The notes under the pieces are model-generated. The model had not been told where the DNA came from. It was given only the letters and a program-made list of their open reading frames with translations, and made no database searches. From Arcanobacterium sp. S3PF19 (lineage in GTDB: Bacteria; Actinomycetota; Actinomycetes; Actinomycetales; Actinomycetaceae), in the NCBI RefSeq assembly GCF_000758825.1, contig NZ_JRMX01000013.1, forward strand, positions 62,001 to 126,000: a stretch of 64,000 nucleotides of DNA. The letters are read 5' to 3'. Positions 26,547 through 35,774 of this stretch are shown one piece after another; position 1 is the first letter of the stretch, and the number at the start of each line of letters is the position of its first letter. A program made the translations under genes and the position numbers.

Positions 26547-28358
26547 ATGTCTAAGATTCTTTCTGCAGTTGCCTGGCCGTATGCAAACGGCCCGCGTCAC
26601 ATCGGTCACGTTGCCGGATTCGGCGTCCCCTCGGATGTATTCTCCCGTTACATGCGTATGGCGGGGCATGACGTGCTGATGGTTTCGGGTACCGACGAGC
26701 ATGGTACGCCGATCATGGTGGCGGCGGACCGGGAGGGAGTGACGCCCGGGCAGCTGGCCGACAGGAACAATCGGATTATTGTGGAAGATCTTGTGAATCT
26801 TGGCCTGTCCTATGATCTGTTTACCCGCACAACCACCGAAAATCATCAGCGTGTGGTGCAGGAGCTGTTTGTCGGCTGCCGCGACAACGGATATCTGAAA
26901 GTGCAGGATACCCCGGTGGCGATTGACCCGAAAACGGGCAATACCCTTCCCGACCGTTACATCGAGGGCACCTGCCCGCTGTGCGGGGCGCAGGGCGCGC
27001 GCGGAGACCAATGCGACAGCTGCGGCAATCAGCTTGATCCCCAGGATCTGCTGAATCCCGTTTCGAAAGTTTCCGGCCTTACGCCCGAATTTAAAACTAC
27101 GCAGCATTATTTTCTGGATCTTCCCGCGCTCGCCGACAGGCTCGGGCAGTGGCTGGACGAGGTGGAGAAATCGGGCAAATGGCGTCCGAATGTAATTTCT
27201 TTTTCCAAGCACCTTCTGGAGGATGTGCGTCCGCGGGCCATGAGCCGCGACATTACCTGGGGAATTCCGATTCCGGGTTGGGAAGACCGGCCCAATAAAC
27301 GGCTCTATGTGTGGTTTGACGCCGTGATCGGCTACCTTTCCGCATCCGTGGAGTGGGCACGCCGCCGCAGTCTTGCCGGTCGGGGAGACGCAGAGGACTG
27401 GAAGATGTGGTGGACCGATCCGCAGGCTCTTTCCTATTACTTTATGGGCAAAGACAATATCGTTTTTCATTCCCAGATCTGGCCGGCCGAACTGCTGGCA
27501 TATAACGGGGAGGGTGCGTACGGGGGAACGCCGCACAGGTTCGGAAAGCTGAATCTGCCCACGCAGGTGGTGGCCTCGGAGTTTCTGACGATGGAAGGCA
27601 AAAAGTTTTCTTCCTCAAAGTCGGTTGTGATCTATGTGCGCGACGTTCTTTCCCGCTACCGGCCGGATGCTCTGCGGTATTTCATTTCCATTGCGGGTCC
27701 GGAGACTTCGGATTCCGATTTCACGTGGGAAGAGTTTGTCCGCCGAAACAATTCCGAGCTGGTTGCCGGATGGGGCAATCTGGTGAACCGGACTGCGGCG
27801 ATGATTGCGAAGAACTTCGGTGAAATACCGCCTGCGCAGGAACGGGAAGATGTTGACCGGGAGCTGCTCGATGAGGTGGCAGCCGGATTTTCCGTGGTGG
27901 GGAAACTGATTGAAAATCACAGGCAGCGGGCCGCGCTGGGCGAAATTATGCGTCTGGTGGGGGAAGCCAATGCGTATGTGTCGCGCACGGAACCCTTTAA
28001 GATGAAAGATGAATCCATGCGTTCCCGGCTGGGCACGGTGCTCAATACGCTGATTCAGGCAGTATCGGATCTGAACACGATGATGAGTGTTTTCCTGCCC
28101 CATTCTTCCAATACAATCGATCTGATTTTGGGCGGCAGCGGCGATATTGCGCCCATGCCGCAGATGGTGGAAACAACGGATTTGGATACGGGCCATCCCT
28201 ATCCGATCATCACCGGCGACTATACGAATGTGCGGCGGTGGGAGCGCCGCTGCGTTGTGCCCGGAACTCCGATTTCCAAACCGAAGCCCGTGTTCCAAAA
28301 ACTGGATGACGACGTGGCGGCCCGGGAGCTGGAGCGTCTGGAAGCGGACCGGGGATGA
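26547..28358 (+). CDS. metG: Methionine--tRNA ligase
   Basis: This 603-residue class Ia aminoacyl-tRNA synthetase charges tRNA-Met. The HIGH box is [14 protein letters not shown] near the N-terminus. A four-cysteine zinc knuckle ([17 protein letters not shown]) lies near residues 145-161. The KMSKS-equivalent KKFSSSKS is near 352, and an anticodon-binding helical domain follows. There is no C-terminal EMAP/tRNA-binding domain, as in the shorter MetG class. It begins a housekeeping block running to the ABC-F gene. Confidence 0.97.
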   Translation: MSKILSAVAWPYANGPRHIGHVAGFGVPSDVFSRYMRMAGHDVLMVSGTDEHGTPIMVAADREGVTPGQLADRNNRIIVEDLVNLGLSYDLFTRTTTENHQRVVQELFVGCRDNGYLKVQDTPVAIDPKTGNTLPDRYIEGTCPLCGAQGARGDQCDSCGNQLDPQDLLNPVSKVSGLTPEFKTTQHYFLDLPALADRLGQWLDEVEKSGKWRPNVISFSKHLLEDVRPRAMSRDITWGIPIPGWEDRPNKRLYVWFDAVIGYLSASVEWARRRSLAGRGDAEDWKMWWTDPQALSYYFMGKDNIVFHSQIWPAELLAYNGEGAYGGTPHRFGKLNLPTQVVASEFLTMEGKKFSSSKSVVIYVRDVLSRYRPDALRYFISIAGPETSDSDFTWEEFVRRNNSELVAGWGNLVNRTAAMIAKNFGEIPPAQEREDVDRELLDEVAAGFSVVGKLIENHRQRAALGEIMRLVGEANAYVSRTEPFKMKDESMRSRLGTVLNTLIQAVSDLNTMMSVFLPHSSNTIDLILGGSGDIAPMPQMVETTDLDTGHPYPIITGDYTNVRRWERRCVVPGTPISKPKPVFQKLDDDVAARELERLEADRG

Positions 28359-28380
28359 AAGACGGTTCGGAAAACAGAGC

Positions 28381-29370
28381 ATGAGCCGGCATAAAAAGCG
28401 TTTTTTCCCCGAGCCGGATATTCCGTTGGCGGTTCCGACGGTGGACAACCATACGCATATCTCTCCCGATCCCGTGCCCGCGGAGGATGTGCGGCGGGAG
28501 GATACCGCTTCCGGCGGGGACGGCGAAAGCGGGCAGGGCGCTTCCAAATCCGCGGCGGATTCTGCCGGGCTGTGCCCTCCTCTGGCAGTGGACACTCTGC
28601 GTTCGATGATGCGCCGCTGCGGAGTGCGTGCGGCGGTCACTTCGGGATGCGAAATTCCTGCATACGGTTTTACGCTCGATTTGGCCCGCAGGTATCCGGA
28701 GTTTTGGGCGGCTCTTGCCGTGCACCCCAATGAGGCAGCGCTGCACGCGGGAGTGAGCGAAATTTCGCCGGACGGCATGACGCACGCTTTGCAGGAACAT
28801 CACCGGCGTTATTCTTTGGAAGAAGCAATTTCCCTTACCGCCGGTTTATGCGCGGACAGGAATGTGGTGGCGGTAGGGGAAACCGGTCTGGACTATTTCC
28901 GCACGGGCGAAGCGGGGGCTGCCGCGCAGAAGGAGTCGTTTCGCGCGCATCTGGCGCTGGCGAAAGAGCTGGACAAGCCGCTGCAGATCCATGACCGCGA
29001 CGCACATTCCGATGTGGTTGAGATTCTGCTGAAGGACGGCGCGCCCCGGCGGACCGTCTTTCACTGTTTTTCGGGCGACGTTACGCTGGCCGAAATCTGC
29101 GCGGAACACGGCTGGTATGCCTCTTTTTCCGGGAATCTGACCTATAAGGCGAACACGGATCTGCGCCGGGCGCTGCAGGCGCTGCCCGCGCACCTGATTC
29201 TTGCGGAGACGGATGCCCCGTATCTGACGCCGGAGCCCTACCGGGGGCATCCCAATGCCGTATGGGCCGTAGCGTACACGGTTCGTTTTCAGGCCCGGCT
29301 GCGCAATATGGATACCGACCGCTGGTGCGGCGTGCTGAACCAAAATGTGTCCCGGGTGTATGGAATCTGA
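28381..29370 (+). CDS. TatD-family metal-dependent DNase/hydrolase
   Basis: This is a 329-residue TIM-barrel hydrolase. Metal-binding motifs: HTH (DNHTHIS), Glu in VGETGLDYFR, His in QIHDRDAH, His in FHCFSG and Asp in AETDAPYLTPEP. It has an extra low-complexity insert (about residues 37-62, Gly/Ser/Ala/Glu-rich) after the first motif, not seen in standard ~260-residue TatD. The start is ATG 28381, 23 bases after metG. The metG-tatD-rpf-ksgA order is typical of actinobacteria. Confidence 0.92.
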   Translation: MSRHKKRFFPEPDIPLAVPTVDNHTHISPDPVPAEDVRREDTASGGDGESGQGASKSAADSAGLCPPLAVDTLRSMMRRCGVRAAVTSGCEIPAYGFTLDLARRYPEFWAALAVHPNEAALHAGVSEISPDGMTHALQEHHRRYSLEEAISLTAGLCADRNVVAVGETGLDYFRTGEAGAAAQKESFRAHLALAKELDKPLQIHDRDAHSDVVEILLKDGAPRRTVFHCFSGDVTLAEICAEHGWYASFSGNLTYKANTDLRRALQALPAHLILAETDAPYLTPEPYRGHPNAVWAVAYTVRFQARLRNMDTDRWCGVLNQNVSRVYGI

Positions 29371-29380
29371 GCGCGGAAAT

Positions 29381-29446
29381 GTAATCCGGCTCATGATTAT
29401 TTGCCATTTATAACATTTTGATTACAATTGATTACAGAAAGTTACC
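29381..29446 (+). promoter_or_regulatory. GATTAC/GTTACC repeat array upstream of the rpf-like gene
   Basis: Direct repeats GATTAC (29420-29425), GATTAC (29430-29435) and GTTACC (29441-29446) are spaced 10 and 11 bases apart, i.e. on one face of the helix. An inverted copy, GTAATC, lies at 29381-29386. Such arrays are typical of OmpR/PhoB-family response regulators. A related array precedes the GlpT-type gene. Confidence 0.5.
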
Positions 29447-29535
29447 GTTTGGTTCGGTGCCGGCGCCCTGCGTCTTTCCGGGCCAAAGGTAAAAAGGGAA
29501 ACCGGTATCCGCCGGTTCCGGCAACAGGAGATATT

Positions 29536-30714
29536 TTGGGTAAGCACAGTGCTTTGGCGGGTTCAGCTCCGTTTGTGATGAATCTTGACGCTCAGCCGAA
29601 ACCGGGGTCGCGACGCGCACTGCGTATGGCGCAGCGTGCCGCCCGGGCGCAGAAAACCGCTGCCCTGCCGAATCCCGGCAGCGTGTCTGCGGTGCGGGCC
29701 CGTGTGGTACTGCCGGAAAACCGCAACGTATATGCCGAATATATGAACGAAAATCTGCTGGTTTCCCAGATTGAGCTGCACACGCCGCCGCGCGCACCGA
29801 AACTGTTCAGCCGTTCGCGCACGCTTGTGGCGGCAATTGTGGCGGCCACTTCCGGCCTGAGCGTGGCGGCAATGGCAGCCACTGCCGAAAATCCGTCCTC
29901 CGGTTCCCCTTCCGCTTTCGGCAGGAACGTCTCCGCTCCGGTTGTGGAAAAGATCAGCTACACCGTAACCGCAGACGGAAAGACCCGTTCCCTGGAAGGA
30001 ATGTCCACGCTCACCGTGGCCGACGCGCTGGCGGCGGCAAAAATCAGACTGGACGCGGACGACGAAGTTTCCCTTGCCCTTGATTCGCGCGTGAAGGACG
30101 GCGCGTCCATTAAAGTGGTCCGTGTTTCGGCGCAGACGAAGACCGAGGATTACGCCGAGGACTATACGGTAAAAGAAGAAAGTGATCCCACGCTGGCAAA
30201 GGGCGAGCGCAGAGTAGTTACCAAAGGCGTCAGAGGCGAAGGCAGACGCACGGTAAAAATTGTTTTGCGTGACGGCAGGGAAGTCTCGCGGCAGATTCTG
30301 GCCGAAGCCGTATCCACGCCGCGGACAGACGAAATCGTGAAAGTGGGAACGAAAGAGACAGGCGCTCTGCCCGCTCCTGTCGCGGCTGCGGCCGATTCCG
30401 CACCCGTGCCTGCCGGTTCGGCACGCGATATTGCCCGCTCGATGCTTGCCTCATACGGTTGGGGAGCGGATCAGTTTGCGTATCTCGACCGGCTTTGGCA
30501 GCGTGAGTCGCATTGGAACCACACTGCGTCCAACCGCAGCTCCGGTGCCTACGGAATTCCCCAGGCCCTTCCGGGAAGTAAGATGGCTTCCGCCGGAAGC
30601 GACTGGCGCACAAACCCGGCCACACAGATTCGCTGGGGACTGGGTTATATTAAGGGCCGTTACGGATCCCCCGCCGCTGCCTGGGCCCATTCGCAAAGCA
30701 CGGGCTGGTATTAA
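29536..30714 (+). CDS. Resuscitation-promoting-factor-like cell-wall hydrolase (DUF348, G5, lytic transglycosylase-like domain)
   Basis: This is a 392-residue exported or anchored muralytic protein. After a long basic cytoplasmic N-terminus there is a membrane segment (about 99-117). A DUF348-type module follows (about 138-180, ISYTVTADGKTRSLEGMSTL), then a G5 domain (about 185-270), a Pro/Ala linker and a lysozyme-like C-terminal domain (about 300-392). The probable catalytic Glu324 is in WQRESHWN, followed by YGIPQALPGSKMASAG. TTG 29536 is chosen because AGGAG (29526-29530) lies 5 bases upstream; ATG 29578 is an alternative. A 6-bp hairpin (29500-29505 with 29512-29517) sits just before the SD. 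Confidence 0.85.
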   Translation: MGKHSALAGSAPFVMNLDAQPKPGSRRALRMAQRAARAQKTAALPNPGSVSAVRARVVLPENRNVYAEYMNENLLVSQIELHTPPRAPKLFSRSRTLVAAIVAATSGLSVAAMAATAENPSSGSPSAFGRNVSAPVVEKISYTVTADGKTRSLEGMSTLTVADALAAAKIRLDADDEVSLALDSRVKDGASIKVVRVSAQTKTEDYAEDYTVKEESDPTLAKGERRVVTKGVRGEGRRTVKIVLRDGREVSRQILAEAVSTPRTDEIVKVGTKETGALPAPVAAAADSAPVPAGSARDIARSMLASYGWGADQFAYLDRLWQRESHWNHTASNRSSGAYGIPQALPGSKMASAGSDWRTNPATQIRWGLGYIKGRYGSPAAAWAHSQSTGWY

Positions 30715-30731
30715 AATTCGGCGTAAATAGC

Positions 30732-30737
30732 TATAGT
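30732..30737 (+). promoter_or_regulatory. -10 element of ksgA (leaderless)
   Basis: TATAGT ends 6 bases before ATG 30744. There is no Shine-Dalgarno in between, so the transcript probably begins at the start codon. Confidence 0.55.
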
Positions 30738-30743
30738 GGGTTT

Positions 30744-31706
30744 ATGACTGACGAAACATTTTCCGCTGCCGATACGGAAAATCCGCCGTCCCCCACACTG
30801 CTCGGACCGACGCAGATACGCGCGATTGCCGCGGAACTCGGTGTGTCTCCGACGAAAACCCTGGGGCAGAATTTTGTGCACGATCCGGGCACGGTAAGAC
30901 GGATTGTGCGCGAAGCACGGATTTCCCCCGGCAGCGCGGTAACGGAAGTGGGCCCCGGACTGGGCTCGCTCACGCTGGCTATTTTGGAAGCGGGAGCATT
31001 TTGTTCCGCCGTGGAAATAGATCCCGTTCTGGCCGGACGCCTTCGCGCGACGGTGAAAGAATATATGCCGGGTGCGGAAGAAAACTTTGCCGTGAAAAAC
31101 TGTGACGCAATGACGGTCAAAAACGCCGCGGACCTGGCCGAGCCTCCCGGCTGGGGAAAACTGCATGCGCCGCATTCTTTTTCCCCCGCATACCTGGTGG
31201 CCAACCTGCCCTACAACGTTGCCGTGCCGATTCTGCTTACGTTTCTTTCCCGGCTGCCTTCCCTGGTTGGAGGAACCGTGATGGTGCAGGCGGAAGTGGC
31301 AGACCGGCTGGCGGCGCACAGAGGATCGAAAACCTACGGAATCCCATCCGTAAAAGCGGCATGGTATGCCGACGTGCGCCGGGGAATGAAAATTTCCCGC
31401 AATGTGTTTTGGCCGGTGCCGAATGTGGATTCGGCGCTCGTGCATTTCACCTGTCACGCGCCCTGTGCGGATGTGCCCCGGGAGCGTGTGTTTTCGATTG
31501 TGGATGCGGCTTTTGCCCAGCGGCGCAAAACTCTGCGCGCCGCTCTTTCCCCCTGGGCGGGAAACGCCCGCCGGGCGGAACTCATTTTGCGTCAGGCAGG
31601 CATTGATCCTGCCCTGCGCGGAGAAAAACTGTCGGTGGAGGATTTTGCGCAAATTGCCCGGGTATCTTTGGATCCGCGCTTCGAAACGCAATCCGCGGCG
31701 GGGTAA
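30744..31706 (+). CDS. rsmA: 16S rRNA (adenine1518/1519-N6)-dimethyltransferase RsmA/KsgA
   Basis: This 320-residue SAM-dependent enzyme dimethylates two adjacent adenines in helix 45 of 16S rRNA. Motifs: KTLGQNFVHDPG, motif I EVGPGLGSLTLAI, and the catalytic NLPY in VANLPYNVAVPI. It precedes ispE directly, as in many actinobacteria, and a TAAAAT overlapping its stop (31704-31709) could be an internal promoter for ispE. Confidence 0.96.
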   Translation: MTDETFSAADTENPPSPTLLGPTQIRAIAAELGVSPTKTLGQNFVHDPGTVRRIVREARISPGSAVTEVGPGLGSLTLAILEAGAFCSAVEIDPVLAGRLRATVKEYMPGAEENFAVKNCDAMTVKNAADLAEPPGWGKLHAPHSFSPAYLVANLPYNVAVPILLTFLSRLPSLVGGTVMVQAEVADRLAAHRGSKTYGIPSVKAAWYADVRRGMKISRNVFWPVPNVDSALVHFTCHAPCADVPRERVFSIVDAAFAQRRKTLRAALSPWAGNARRAELILRQAGIDPALRGEKLSVEDFAQIARVSLDPRFETQSAAG

Positions 31707-31730
31707 AATTGGGCAGAGACGAAAGATGGG

Positions 31731-32669
31731 ATGAAGATGGAATATGTTTCCGCCTGCGCCCCGGGCAAAATAAACCTTGCCCTGCGGGTCGGGCAACGCC
31801 GGCCGGACGGTTTTCATGATTTGGACACCGTTTTCGAGGCAGTGGATATTTTTGACGATGTGCAGGTATATGCGGCGGACGGACTGTCCCTGTCTGTTAC
31901 GGGGTTGGGTGCGGATCTGCCCACGGACTCCTCAAACATCGTAATCAGAGCCGCAAAGCTGCTGCAGGAAAGGTTCGGCGTGCGCGGCGGGGCAAAAATC
32001 GAGCTGACGAAGCGGATCCCGGTCGCCGGCGGAATGGCCGGTGGGTCTGCCGATGCCGCGGCTGCGCTGACAGCTCTGAATGAACTGTGGGAACTGGGTC
32101 TGTCCGCCTCCGAACTGCGCGCGCTTGGCGCGGAATTGGGATCGGATGTTCCCTTTGCGTTGCTGGGCGGGATTGCGCACGGCACGGGAAGAGGGGAAAA
32201 ACTGACTGCGCTGCGCCCCGGGGCGCTGCACGGGTGGGTTATTCTTGCCAATCCGGAGGGACTGTCCACGCCCGAGGTATTTCGTGCATTTGACCGGCAG
32301 CAATACGGGCCTGAGTGCCGTGCGCAGTTTCCGGGCGCACAAAATACCGGCGCGGACCGGCCCGCCGACACGAAAGAGCTGCGCCGTGCCGTGCAGGGAG
32401 AGGATTTGGCGGCTGTGGGTGCGCAGATGAAAAACGATCTGCTGCGCCCGGCTCTGTCTCTCCGTCCGGATCTGGCAGATATTTTCCGGAAGATCGGAGA
32501 TGAGGGCTACGGCAGTATTCTTTCGGGATCCGGGGCTTCGGTTGCCGTTCTTGTGTCTGCGCAGCGGCTGCACACCCATACTGCCGATCTGCGCAGGCGG
32601 TTCCCCGGTCTCCGTGTATTTTCGGCAGCGGGTCCGGCGGCGGGCGCACACATAAAACGGAGTCGGTAG
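31731..32669 (+). CDS. ispE: 4-diphosphocytidyl-2-C-methyl-D-erythritol kinase
   Basis: This 312-residue GHMP kinase of the MEP isoprenoid pathway phosphorylates CDP-ME. Motifs: APGKINLALRVG, the ATP loop IPVAGGMAGGSADAAAAL and the C-terminal SGSGASVAVL. ATG 31731 and ATG 31737 are both possible starts. The stop codon overlaps the GTG start of the ABC-F gene. Confidence 0.95.
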   Translation: MKMEYVSACAPGKINLALRVGQRRPDGFHDLDTVFEAVDIFDDVQVYAADGLSLSVTGLGADLPTDSSNIVIRAAKLLQERFGVRGGAKIELTKRIPVAGGMAGGSADAAAALTALNELWELGLSASELRALGAELGSDVPFALLGGIAHGTGRGEKLTALRPGALHGWVILANPEGLSTPEVFRAFDRQQYGPECRAQFPGAQNTGADRPADTKELRRAVQGEDLAAVGAQMKNDLLRPALSLRPDLADIFRKIGDEGYGSILSGSGASVAVLVSAQRLHTHTADLRRRFPGLRVFSAAGPAAGAHIKRSR

Positions 32670-34525
32670 TGGCACATATTCTCAGCCTTGAAAATGTGTC
32701 GGTTACGCTCGGATCGCGTCCGATTTTGGGGGATGTGAACCTTTCGCTGGAAGACGGGTCGCGCGTTGGAGTGGTGGGTCCGAACGGCGGCGGAAAATCA
32801 ACTCTGCTTGCGCTTCTTCTGCGTCGCATTCCAAGTGATACCGGCAGGGTGACATGCGCAAACGGAACACGTTTTTCATATCTTTCCCAGCATGACACGT
32901 TTGATCCCGATATAACCGCCGAGTATGCGATTCACGGGGATAAAGCAAAATATCTGTGGGCTTCGGACGCCTCCGTCCGAAATATCCATGCCGTGCTGCT
33001 GCCGGATGTGCCGCTGCGGCGCAAAGTCTGCGAACTTTCGGGCGGTCAGCGGCGCAGAGTGGCATTGGCTGCGGCACTGTGTGCCCCGGCGGATGTGCTT
33101 GTTCTCGACGAGCCGACCAACCATCTCGATATTGAGGGGATAGCGGGTTTGGCGCGTCTTTTGCGGGAACGTTTTTCGGGCGGAAAAGGCGCACTTGTGA
33201 CCGTTACGCACGACAGGTGGTTTTTGGACGCCGTGTGCGCGCAGATGTGGGAAGTAATTCCGGGCAATGACGGACCGGGAGGCGTAAATCCGCAGCCGGG
33301 ATCGGTGCAGACCTATGAGGGCGGTTACGCGGCATATATTTTACAGCGCGCCGAACGTGCGCGGCTGGCACGGGCCGCGGAGGCGAAACGAAACAATTTA
33401 CTGCGCAAAGAACTGGCCTGGCTGCGCCGCGGCGCGCCGGCGCGCACCTCAAAACCGCGTTTTCGGATTGAGGCGGCGAATGCGCTGATTGCCGCCGAAC
33501 CTCCGCCCCGGGACACCGTTGCGCTTACGCAGATGGCAACCGCGCGTTTGGGAAAAGACGTCATCGATCTGATTAATGTTGATTTTGCGTGGAAAAACGG
33601 AGCGGAACCTGTTTTGCGCGATGTTACGCTGCGCCTTGCGCCCGGGCAGCGGATCGGAATTTTGGGAAAGAACGGCGCGGGTAAATCCTCGCTTCTGGAC
33701 TTGCTGGCGGGAACGGCAAAACCCGGAAAAGGAAAAGTGAAACGGGGCAAAACCGTACGCTGTGCCGTGCTTTCGCAGGATGTAAAAGAGTTGGACGAGG
33801 CCGGCGGGCGCCGTGTTACGGAGGCGATAAGCGACATAGCCGCACGTGTTACTGTGGGAAAACGTGAGGTAACCGCTTCCCGGCTGGCGGAGCGCCTGGG
33901 GTTTACGCGCGAACGCGCCCTGACGCGCGTGGCGGAACTGTCGGGCGGGGAACGCCGCAGGCTGCAGTTTTTACGGCTGCTGATGGGCGAACCGAATGTG
34001 CTGCTGCTTGATGAGCCGACCAATGATCTGGATACCGATACGCTGGCGGCGATCGAGGATCTGCTGGATTCCTGGCCGGGCACACTTATTGTTGTTTCTC
34101 ACGACCGCTATCTTCTGGAGAGAGTGACGGACCGGCAAATTGCGGTGATCGGGCACAGGGTGCGCGATCTGCCCGGGGGAGTGGAAGAATATCTGGAGCT
34201 GAGTCGGGCGGCGGAGGAAAGCGCCGCCGATGCCGGCGCCCCTGCCGCGCCGAATTTTGAAAAATCCGCGCAGGGGAACAGCAGTGCCGCGCGGGCGCGT
34301 GCGGCGCAGAAAACCATGAACCGCGTGGAAAAGCAGATGGAAAAAACCAGGGAAAAGCGCGACGGGCTTGCCCTGCGGCAGACGGAACAGGCGATGAACG
34401 GGAATTACGGGGATTTGGCCCGGTTGGGGAAGGAAATCTCCGGGCTGGACGAAGTACTTGCCCGTCTGGAAGAAGAATGGCTGAAAGCCGGCGAAGAATT
34501 CGAGCGTTACAGCCCCTCCCGGTAA
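32669..34525 (+). CDS. ABC-F family ATPase (ribosome-associated)
   Basis: This 618-residue soluble protein has two ABC cassettes and no membrane domain. Cassette 1: GPNGGGKST, LSGGQRRR, LVLDEPTNHLD. Cassette 2: GKNGAGKSS, LSGGERRR, LLLDEPTNDLD. An Arg-rich linker (ELAWLRRGAPARTSKPRFR) joins them. A C-terminal coiled coil (about 550-615) follows. ABC-F proteins act on the ribosome E site as translation factors or in antibiotic protection. GTG 32669 overlaps the ispE stop. Confidence 0.93.
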   Translation: MAHILSLENVSVTLGSRPILGDVNLSLEDGSRVGVVGPNGGGKSTLLALLLRRIPSDTGRVTCANGTRFSYLSQHDTFDPDITAEYAIHGDKAKYLWASDASVRNIHAVLLPDVPLRRKVCELSGGQRRRVALAAALCAPADVLVLDEPTNHLDIEGIAGLARLLRERFSGGKGALVTVTHDRWFLDAVCAQMWEVIPGNDGPGGVNPQPGSVQTYEGGYAAYILQRAERARLARAAEAKRNNLLRKELAWLRRGAPARTSKPRFRIEAANALIAAEPPPRDTVALTQMATARLGKDVIDLINVDFAWKNGAEPVLRDVTLRLAPGQRIGILGKNGAGKSSLLDLLAGTAKPGKGKVKRGKTVRCAVLSQDVKELDEAGGRRVTEAISDIAARVTVGKREVTASRLAERLGFTRERALTRVAELSGGERRRLQFLRLLMGEPNVLLLDEPTNDLDTDTLAAIEDLLDSWPGTLIVVSHDRYLLERVTDRQIAVIGHRVRDLPGGVEEYLELSRAAEESAADAGAPAAPNFEKSAQGNSSAARARAAQKTMNRVEKQMEKTREKRDGLALRQTEQAMNGNYGDLARLGKEISGLDEVLARLEEEWLKAGEEFERYSPSR

Positions 34526-34571
34526 TTCCCGGATTCCCGGCGTCCGCCGCATCCGGAGAGTCTGCCTGCGG

Positions 34572-35771
34572 TCAGCGTTTCCTCAGGGCTTTGAGAATCG
34601 GAATCCGCTGCCCGGTATGGAGTACCGAATTTTCGTAGATCTTTCCGGCGACTGCGGAGATAAGCGGGATTGCCGCTATTCCCGCCGCGATCGCCACCGC
34701 GCTTTGCCACAGCGCAACCGTGCCGTAGACCTGCCGTATCGGCATCATAAACGAAGAGAATCCGGGAATGAGGGAAAGAATCTCCGTGACCGGACTGTGC
34801 GGAAAATTGGGGATAAAGAACATCGATATATAGAAGGGGATCAGTAAGGCGAAAGTGACGATCATGGTCACCGATCCCAGATCTTCCTGCCGGGAAGCGG
34901 TGGCGGCCAAACCGCCGGTGAGGGAAACAAAGATGAAGAATCCGATCACTACCCAAATCAGCATGGAGGCAATGGGGGAAATGCCGATATTTGCCTGCAG
35001 GCCCGCGATATGAACGGATACGGACAGTGCCGCCACGTAAAGGACTACCTGGAGCAGCACAAACGATCCGATTCCGAGCACTTTTCCCAAAAGAAGCGTC
35101 CGCGGGCGAACCGAAGAGAGCAGAATTTCAACCACGCGCGAGGACTTTTCTTCCACAACACCGGCGGAAACGGTTCCCACACCCGTCATGATCGCAAAAA
35201 ACATAAGCATCAGCACGATTATGGCTGCGGTGAAACTGACCGGGTTCAGGTCTTTTGCGGTTTCGGAATCCGCAACCGCAACTATCTGCGGATTGCCCGC
35301 CCGTGCAATACGCTGCTGCTGTTCGGGTGCCATCTGGCCGATAATTTTTGTGGCTGTGTAGCTCATCAGCCCTTTTTTCAGGAGATCCACGGTTTTTTCG
35401 TCCGCTTCTCCGTACTCGTATATTTTCGGTTCGTCGGCTGTGCCGGCAATCGCGAGCCGTGCGGGACGGTCTTTTTCGGTCTGTGCGCCAAGCCACCGGC
35501 CGGGATCCGCATTTGGGGGAATATCTTCTGTCCGCAAAAACGGCAGCTGCGCCAAAAGCGGTTTCATGCCCGAAAATTCACTGCCCAAACCCACGGTTTG
35601 GGTGGCGGCCGGCAGCGGTCCGTTTTGCCTCCCGCCGCTCCCGCCGCTGAGAAAATACTTTCCCGCGACGCCAAAAACCAGGATCAGAATCAGGATTACC
35701 GCAGTTGAAATCTTTTGCCCCCGGTTTCCGGCCAGTGCCCGAAATTCACGCAGAATAATGTGCTTCAGCAT
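34572..35771 (-). CDS. ABC-2 type exporter permease (NatB/YhaP-like)
   Basis: This 399-residue membrane protein has one N-terminal helix, a large external domain (about residues 45-170) and five or six C-terminal helices. That is the ABC2_membrane_3 layout of NatB/YhaP exporters. It contains VVEEKSSRVVEILLSSVRP, a conserved stretch in this family. AAGGAA lies 7 bases before the ATG. The ATPase gene is upstream with a 3-base gap. The substrate is unknown (Na+ or drug efflux are known in the family). Confidence 0.88.
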   Translation of the reverse strand: MLKHIILREFRALAGNRGQKISTAVILILILVFGVAGKYFLSGGSGGRQNGPLPAATQTVGLGSEFSGMKPLLAQLPFLRTEDIPPNADPGRWLGAQTEKDRPARLAIAGTADEPKIYEYGEADEKTVDLLKKGLMSYTATKIIGQMAPEQQQRIARAGNPQIVAVADSETAKDLNPVSFTAAIIVLMLMFFAIMTGVGTVSAGVVEEKSSRVVEILLSSVRPRTLLLGKVLGIGSFVLLQVVLYVAALSVSVHIAGLQANIGISPIASMLIWVVIGFFIFVSLTGGLAATASRQEDLGSVTMIVTFALLIPFYISMFFIPNFPHSPVTEILSLIPGFSSFMMPIRQVYGTVALWQSAVAIAAGIAAIPLISAVAGKIYENSVLHTGQRIPILKALRKR

Positions 35772-35774
35772 TGC

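Noticed and set aside
29404-29436. The GATTACA repeats as part of an insertion-sequence end or attachment site
   Set aside because: There is no transposase, target duplication or integrase nearby; phased spacing upstream of a gene fits a regulator site better.
29428-29535. Possible c-di-AMP (ydaO) riboswitch in the rpf-like leader
   Set aside because: Such riboswitches precede some actinobacterial rpf genes, but the conserved GGGGUGAAU-type core was not found. Only a 6-bp hairpin before the SD is visible.
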